DNA of 64,000 bases from Comamonadaceae bacterium OS-1. Lineage in GTDB: Bacteria; Pseudomonadota; Gammaproteobacteria; Burkholderiales; Burkholderiaceae_C. Where the stretch lies: contig AP026969.1 in the NCBI GenBank assembly GCA_027923965.1, positions 2,604,001 through 2,668,000 on the forward strand, in the 5' to 3' direction. The position numbers and the translations under genes are program-made. Numbering within the stretch: the stretch's first letter is position 1; each line of letters begins with the position of its first letter. Positions 61,327 to 64,000 of this stretch are shown here, piece after piece. The notes under the pieces were generated by a model, which was not told where the DNA came from, made no database searches, and saw only the letters and a list, made by a program, of their open reading frames with translations.

Positions 61327-62235
61327 ATGGACCGCATCGAACAGCTCGCCATCTTTGTGCGCGTGGCCGAAACCGGCAACTTCACCCTCAGCGCCCAACA
61401 GCTCGGCCTGCCCCGGGCCAATGTGTCGCTGGCCGTGCAGCAGCTGGAAGCCCGGTTGGGCGTGCGCCTGCTGCACCGCACCACCCGGCGCGTGTCTTTG
61501 ACGCCCGACGGCGAGGCCTTATTGGAGCGCGCCCGCGGTCTGGTCAGCGACCTGGAAGAGCTGGAGCAGCAGTACCACCCGGTGCGCGCCACCGTGGCCG
61601 GGCGGCTGCGGGTGGACGTGCCCAGCCGCGTGGCCCGCTGCCTGATCGCCCCGGCGCTGCCCACGTTTTTTGCGCAGTTCCCGGCCATCGCCCTGGAGCT
61701 GGGTGCCAGCGACCGCAGCGTGGACCTGGTGCAGGAAAACCTGGACTGCGCCCTGCGCGTAGGCCCCCTGCCCAGCAGCAGCCTGGTGGCCCGCCCGCTG
61801 GGGGCGTTTGCCATGGTCAACTGCGCCAGCCCCGCCTACCTGGCGCGCCACGGCACCCCCAGCCGCACCGCCGACCTGGTCAGCCACCAGGTGGTCCACT
61901 ACGCCCTGCCCGCCACCGGCCGCGTGGCCCCCTGGGAATGGAGGGAGGGCAGCACACTGCGCCAGCTAGACCTGCACAGCCAGGTCACGGTGAACAACGC
62001 AGAAACTTACATCGCCTGCGCCCTGGCCGGGCTGGGGCTGGTGCAGATCCCCGCCTACGATGTGCGCCAGCACCTGGACAGCGGCGAATTGTTACAAGTG
62101 CTGCCACAGGCCTGCGCCCCCGCCATGCCCGTGCACCTGCTCTACCCGCACCGCAAACACTTGTCGCAACGCATGCAGGTATTTGCCCACTGGCTGCAGG
62201 CGCTGCTGGTGCCGCATTGCGCGGCGGGCACATGA
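61327..62235 (+). CDS. LysR-family transcriptional regulator
   Basis: The 302-residue LysR protein has an N-terminal helix-turn-helix (LAIFVRVAETGNFTLSAQQLGLPRANVSLAVQQLEARLG, LLHRTTRRVSLTPDG) and an effector domain opening VAGRLRVDVPSRVARCLIAPALPTFFAQFP. It includes LVQENLDCALRVGPLPSSSLVARPLG and the end VPHCAAGT. It belongs to the same broad clade as the LysR at 2326-3252. It is divergently transcribed from the SDR gene, the likely target. Confidence 0.88.
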   Translation: MDRIEQLAIFVRVAETGNFTLSAQQLGLPRANVSLAVQQLEARLGVRLLHRTTRRVSLTPDGEALLERARGLVSDLEELEQQYHPVRATVAGRLRVDVPSRVARCLIAPALPTFFAQFPAIALELGASDRSVDLVQENLDCALRVGPLPSSSLVARPLGAFAMVNCASPAYLARHGTPSRTADLVSHQVVHYALPATGRVAPWEWREGSTLRQLDLHSQVTVNNAETYIACALAGLGLVQIPAYDVRQHLDSGELLQVLPQACAPAMPVHLLYPHRKHLSQRMQVFAHWLQALLVPHCAAGT

Positions 62236-62308
62236 GGCATTGCATTGGACATTGCACCGGTTAGCATCAGTGCCCATTTTCAGCAGCAAGCCCAAAGAGG
62301 AGAAAGCG

Positions 62309-62524
62309 ATGGAAGCTGTATTTTTAGCCAACCCATTCGCCATGGCCGCTATCGCCGTGGCGTATCTGGTGTTTGTCGTCCTGAACTTCAAGCGACCCTA
62401 TGACCGGCAAACCCAGTCCCGCATCACGGCCCTGCGCCAGCACGTCGAAGAGCGCGAAAAATACGCCTTGGAAGGCGTAGAACTCCGCCGCGCCCAGCGC
62501 AAGGCTGAAAAACGGGCCCGCTAG
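62309..62524 (+). CDS. Small single-pass membrane protein
   Basis: This 71-residue protein has an AGAGGAGA ribosome-binding site before ATG 62309, an N-terminal membrane helix (ANPFAMAAIAVAYLVFVVLNF) and a charged cytoplasmic coiled-coil tail (RQHVEEREKYALEGVELRRAQRKAEKRAR). The family is not recognised. The longer open frame starting inside the LysR gene is rejected because of the strong ribosome-binding site. Confidence 0.65.
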   Translation: MEAVFLANPFAMAAIAVAYLVFVVLNFKRPYDRQTQSRITALRQHVEEREKYALEGVELRRAQRKAEKRAR

Positions 62525-62547
62525 GGTGACCAAAGGCCGGGTTCGTA

Positions 62548-62623
62548 GCTTTTATGCTTTTTAGGCCGCCTGTGCTGATGGGACGGGCGTGAGCAGCTAC
62601 TTTTTATGTAGCAAACCAGTTTT
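62548..62623 (-). repeat. Interspersed ~60 bp repeat, copy 13
   Basis: On the minus strand: 'gctacataaaaagtagctgctcacgcc', 'catcagcacaggcggcctaaaaagc'. Confidence 0.8.
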
Positions 62624-62641
62624 CGCTGGTGTCGGGCATCG

Positions 62642-63292
62642 TCACTGCCGGGTGATCACCACGTGCGTGGCCAGTAGCGAGCGCTCGCACCGGGTGCAAG
62701 CGTAGCCCAAGGAGGGAAGGTCCACGCCGTCAAAGAGCCGCTCGCCGGAGCCGAGCAGCACAGGGGAAATGGCGACGTGCATCTCGTCGATCAGGCGCTG
62801 GCGCAGGTACTGCTGGATGGTGTGGACGCCGCCGCCCACACGCACATCCTTGCCCCCGGCGGCTGCGCGCGCACGCTCCAGCGCAACCTCAATGCCTTCG
62901 GTCACAAAGTGGAAGGTGGTGCCGCCTTCCATGACCAGTGGCGCACGCGCGTGGTGGGTCAGCACGAACACCGGCACGTGGTACACCGGGTTATCGCCCC
63001 ACCAACCGCGCCAGCTCTCGTCCGGCCACGGCCCGCGCACCGGCCCGAACATATTGCGGCCCAGAATCCAGGCCCCGAAGTTCTGAAAACCCCGTGCGGC
63101 AAATTCCTCGTCCAGGCCCTCCGTCGCTCCGCCCTCGCCCCCGAACACGTTTTTCTGGAACGTACGCGTGGACATCGCCCAGCCATGCAGCGATGTGCCG
63201 CCCACGCCGAGGGGGTTATCGAGGTCCTGGTCTGGGCCTGCGCCGAAACCGTCTAGGGAGATGGTGAAACTTTCTACGCGGAGTTGAGGCAT
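62642..63292 (-). CDS. Dihydrofolate reductase-like protein (RibD C-terminal family)
   Basis: The 216-residue protein has the RibD_C/DHFR-like pattern seen in YwjB/YyaP-type proteins: LRVESFTISLDGFGAGP at the start, ARGFQNFGAWILGRNMFGPVRGPW, VPVFVLTHHARAP, FVTEGIEVALERARAAAGGKDVRVGGG and HVAISPVLLGSGERLFDG. It likely uses NADPH to reduce an unknown substrate. It is divergent from the DUF3750 gene. Confidence 0.87.
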   Translation of the reverse strand: MPQLRVESFTISLDGFGAGPDQDLDNPLGVGGTSLHGWAMSTRTFQKNVFGGEGGATEGLDEEFAARGFQNFGAWILGRNMFGPVRGPWPDESWRGWWGDNPVYHVPVFVLTHHARAPLVMEGGTTFHFVTEGIEVALERARAAAGGKDVRVGGGVHTIQQYLRQRLIDEMHVAISPVLLGSGERLFDGVDLPSLGYACTRCERSLLATHVVITRQ

Positions 63293-63445
63293 GGGGGTCT
63301 CCAGAGTACGAGCGGCTGCGGCAAAGGTTTGAACGCCTGCCGGATGCCAAAACTATAGCCCGGCAAAGACACGCCAGCCAGCCCCGGGGGGGCAGCCGAA
63401 CTCCGGCATACACCTGGGAAATCCCCCCAAAGGCATACTCCTGCC

Positions 63446-64000
63446 ATGCCCTCCGGTTCACCCACCAACATTTCTCTCCCCCACCCCACCCGCACCCGCC
63501 GCCGCTGGCTGCGCTGGCCCTTACGCCTGCTGGGCCTGGTGCTGCTGTTGCTCCTAGGCCCCATGGGCGTGCTGGCCTCGGGCACGCTGGATATGCACAC
63601 CCCGTGGAACCAGGCCCGCAACGACAGCAGCGGCCAGACACCCGACCCGGCGGTGGAGCGGCGCGCGGTGGTGCAGGTGTTTGGGGCGCGCACCGTGCGC
63701 TGGCGCGGCGCGTTTGCCACCCACCCGTGGATAGCAGTCAAGCGCGCGGGCGCGGACCACTACACCACCTACCAGGTGGTGGGTTGGCGCGCCCAAAACG
63801 GCGAGGAGGCGCTGGTCACGGGCAGCAGCAGCCATCCCGATGCCCGCTGGTATGGGGCCTATCCGCAGCTGCTGGCGGACCACCGCGGTGCGGACGCAGA
63901 CGGCATGATCGATGCCATCGAGGCGGCGGTGGCGGCCTATCCCTGGGGGCATGAATACCGGCTCTGGCCTGGCCCGAACAGCAATACCTTCGTCGCCTGG
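63446..64000 (+). CDS. DUF3750 protein, N-terminal part (cut by window end)
   Basis: The frame from ATG 63446 is open to the end of the window (185 codons). It has a basic N terminus, one membrane helix (LRLLGLVLLLLLGPMGVLAS) and a periplasmic part: RRAVVQVFGARTVRWRGAFATHPWIAVK, ADHYTTYQVVGW, WYGAYPQLLADHRG, and an end at YPWGHEYRLWPGPNSNTFVAW. This matches the DUF3750 family of exported proteins, whose conserved NSNTF-type motif with a nearby histidine recalls cysteine/histidine hydrolases. Function is not established. Confidence 0.8.
   Translation, partial: MPSGSPTNISLPHPTRTRRRWLRWPLRLLGLVLLLLLGPMGVLASGTLDMHTPWNQARNDSSGQTPDPAVERRAVVQVFGARTVRWRGAFATHPWIAVKRAGADHYTTYQVVGWRAQNGEEALVTGSSSHPDARWYGAYPQLLADHRGADADGMIDAIEAAVAAYPWGHEYRLWPGPNSNTFVAW

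Overview
The window looks like chromosomal DNA of a GC-rich betaproteobacterium of the order Burkholderiales, most likely a Comamonadaceae member close to Rhodoferax or Polaromonas. The reasons are the protein flavour, the zapA-6S RNA arrangement, the PEP-CTERM protein, and a dense family of roughly 60 bp interspersed repeats that I associate with that family. No tRNA or rRNA genes were seen. The genus is an inference.

Layout. 1-5.9 kb holds ordinary metabolic and regulatory genes: an MFS tail, a gutted ion channel, a lone gp19-like tail-tube protein, a 2OG-oxygenase-like protein, an orphan antitoxin, LysR with a Gfo/Idh/MocA oxidoreductase, and Lrp with an RhtA-type exporter. 6.2-8.0 kb is a vapBC toxin-antitoxin pair bracketed by two copies of a ~330 bp direct repeat. 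8.3-24.5 kb is a vitamin B12 salvage and uptake locus on the minus strand (riboswitch, btuB, cobU, btuF, btuC, btuD, cobO, later cbiB, cobD). It is split by a GNAT gene, a cupin gene, a complete Wadjet anti-plasmid system (jetABCD) and a higBA-like toxin-antitoxin pair. 24.6-25.3 kb is a small coiled-coil gene, zapA and 6S RNA.

25.3-46.04 kb is an accessory region of about 20.7 kb bounded by a 44 bp near-perfect duplication of the 3' end of 6S RNA. It carries an IS3-family element, decayed genes, an IS4-family element with target duplication, a two-partner secretion system (FhaC-like transporter, a 2868-residue filamentous adhesin with about 16 MBG repeats, and a small exported protein), an IS630 remnant, and one IS21 element inserted inside another.

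46.1-54.4 kb returns to chromosomal genes: a GGDEF-EAL protein overlapping an HD-GYP protein (c-di-GMP turnover), malonyl-CoA synthetase, lgt, a membrane fatty-acid hydroxylase and a PEP-CTERM protein.

54.9-60.3 kb is the most interesting part. Two paralogous NLR-like STAND ATPases with TPR repeats are arranged with a 132-residue helical 'Bell-like' protein. The N termini of the ATPases and the C terminus of the small protein share a 19-position motif (VTG..N..VQI.G..N.V) in identical register. This is the layout of amyloid-signalling immune and cell-death modules. A decayed copy of the small gene, still carrying the motif, lies upstream. 60.4-64 kb holds SDR/LysR, a small membrane protein, a RibD-like reductase and the start of a DUF3750 gene.

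A recurrent theme is the ~60 bp repeat (13 copies found). It sits between genes but also inside reading frames, where it supplies in-frame peptide segments to CbiB (twice), CobU and the BtuD-like ATPase.
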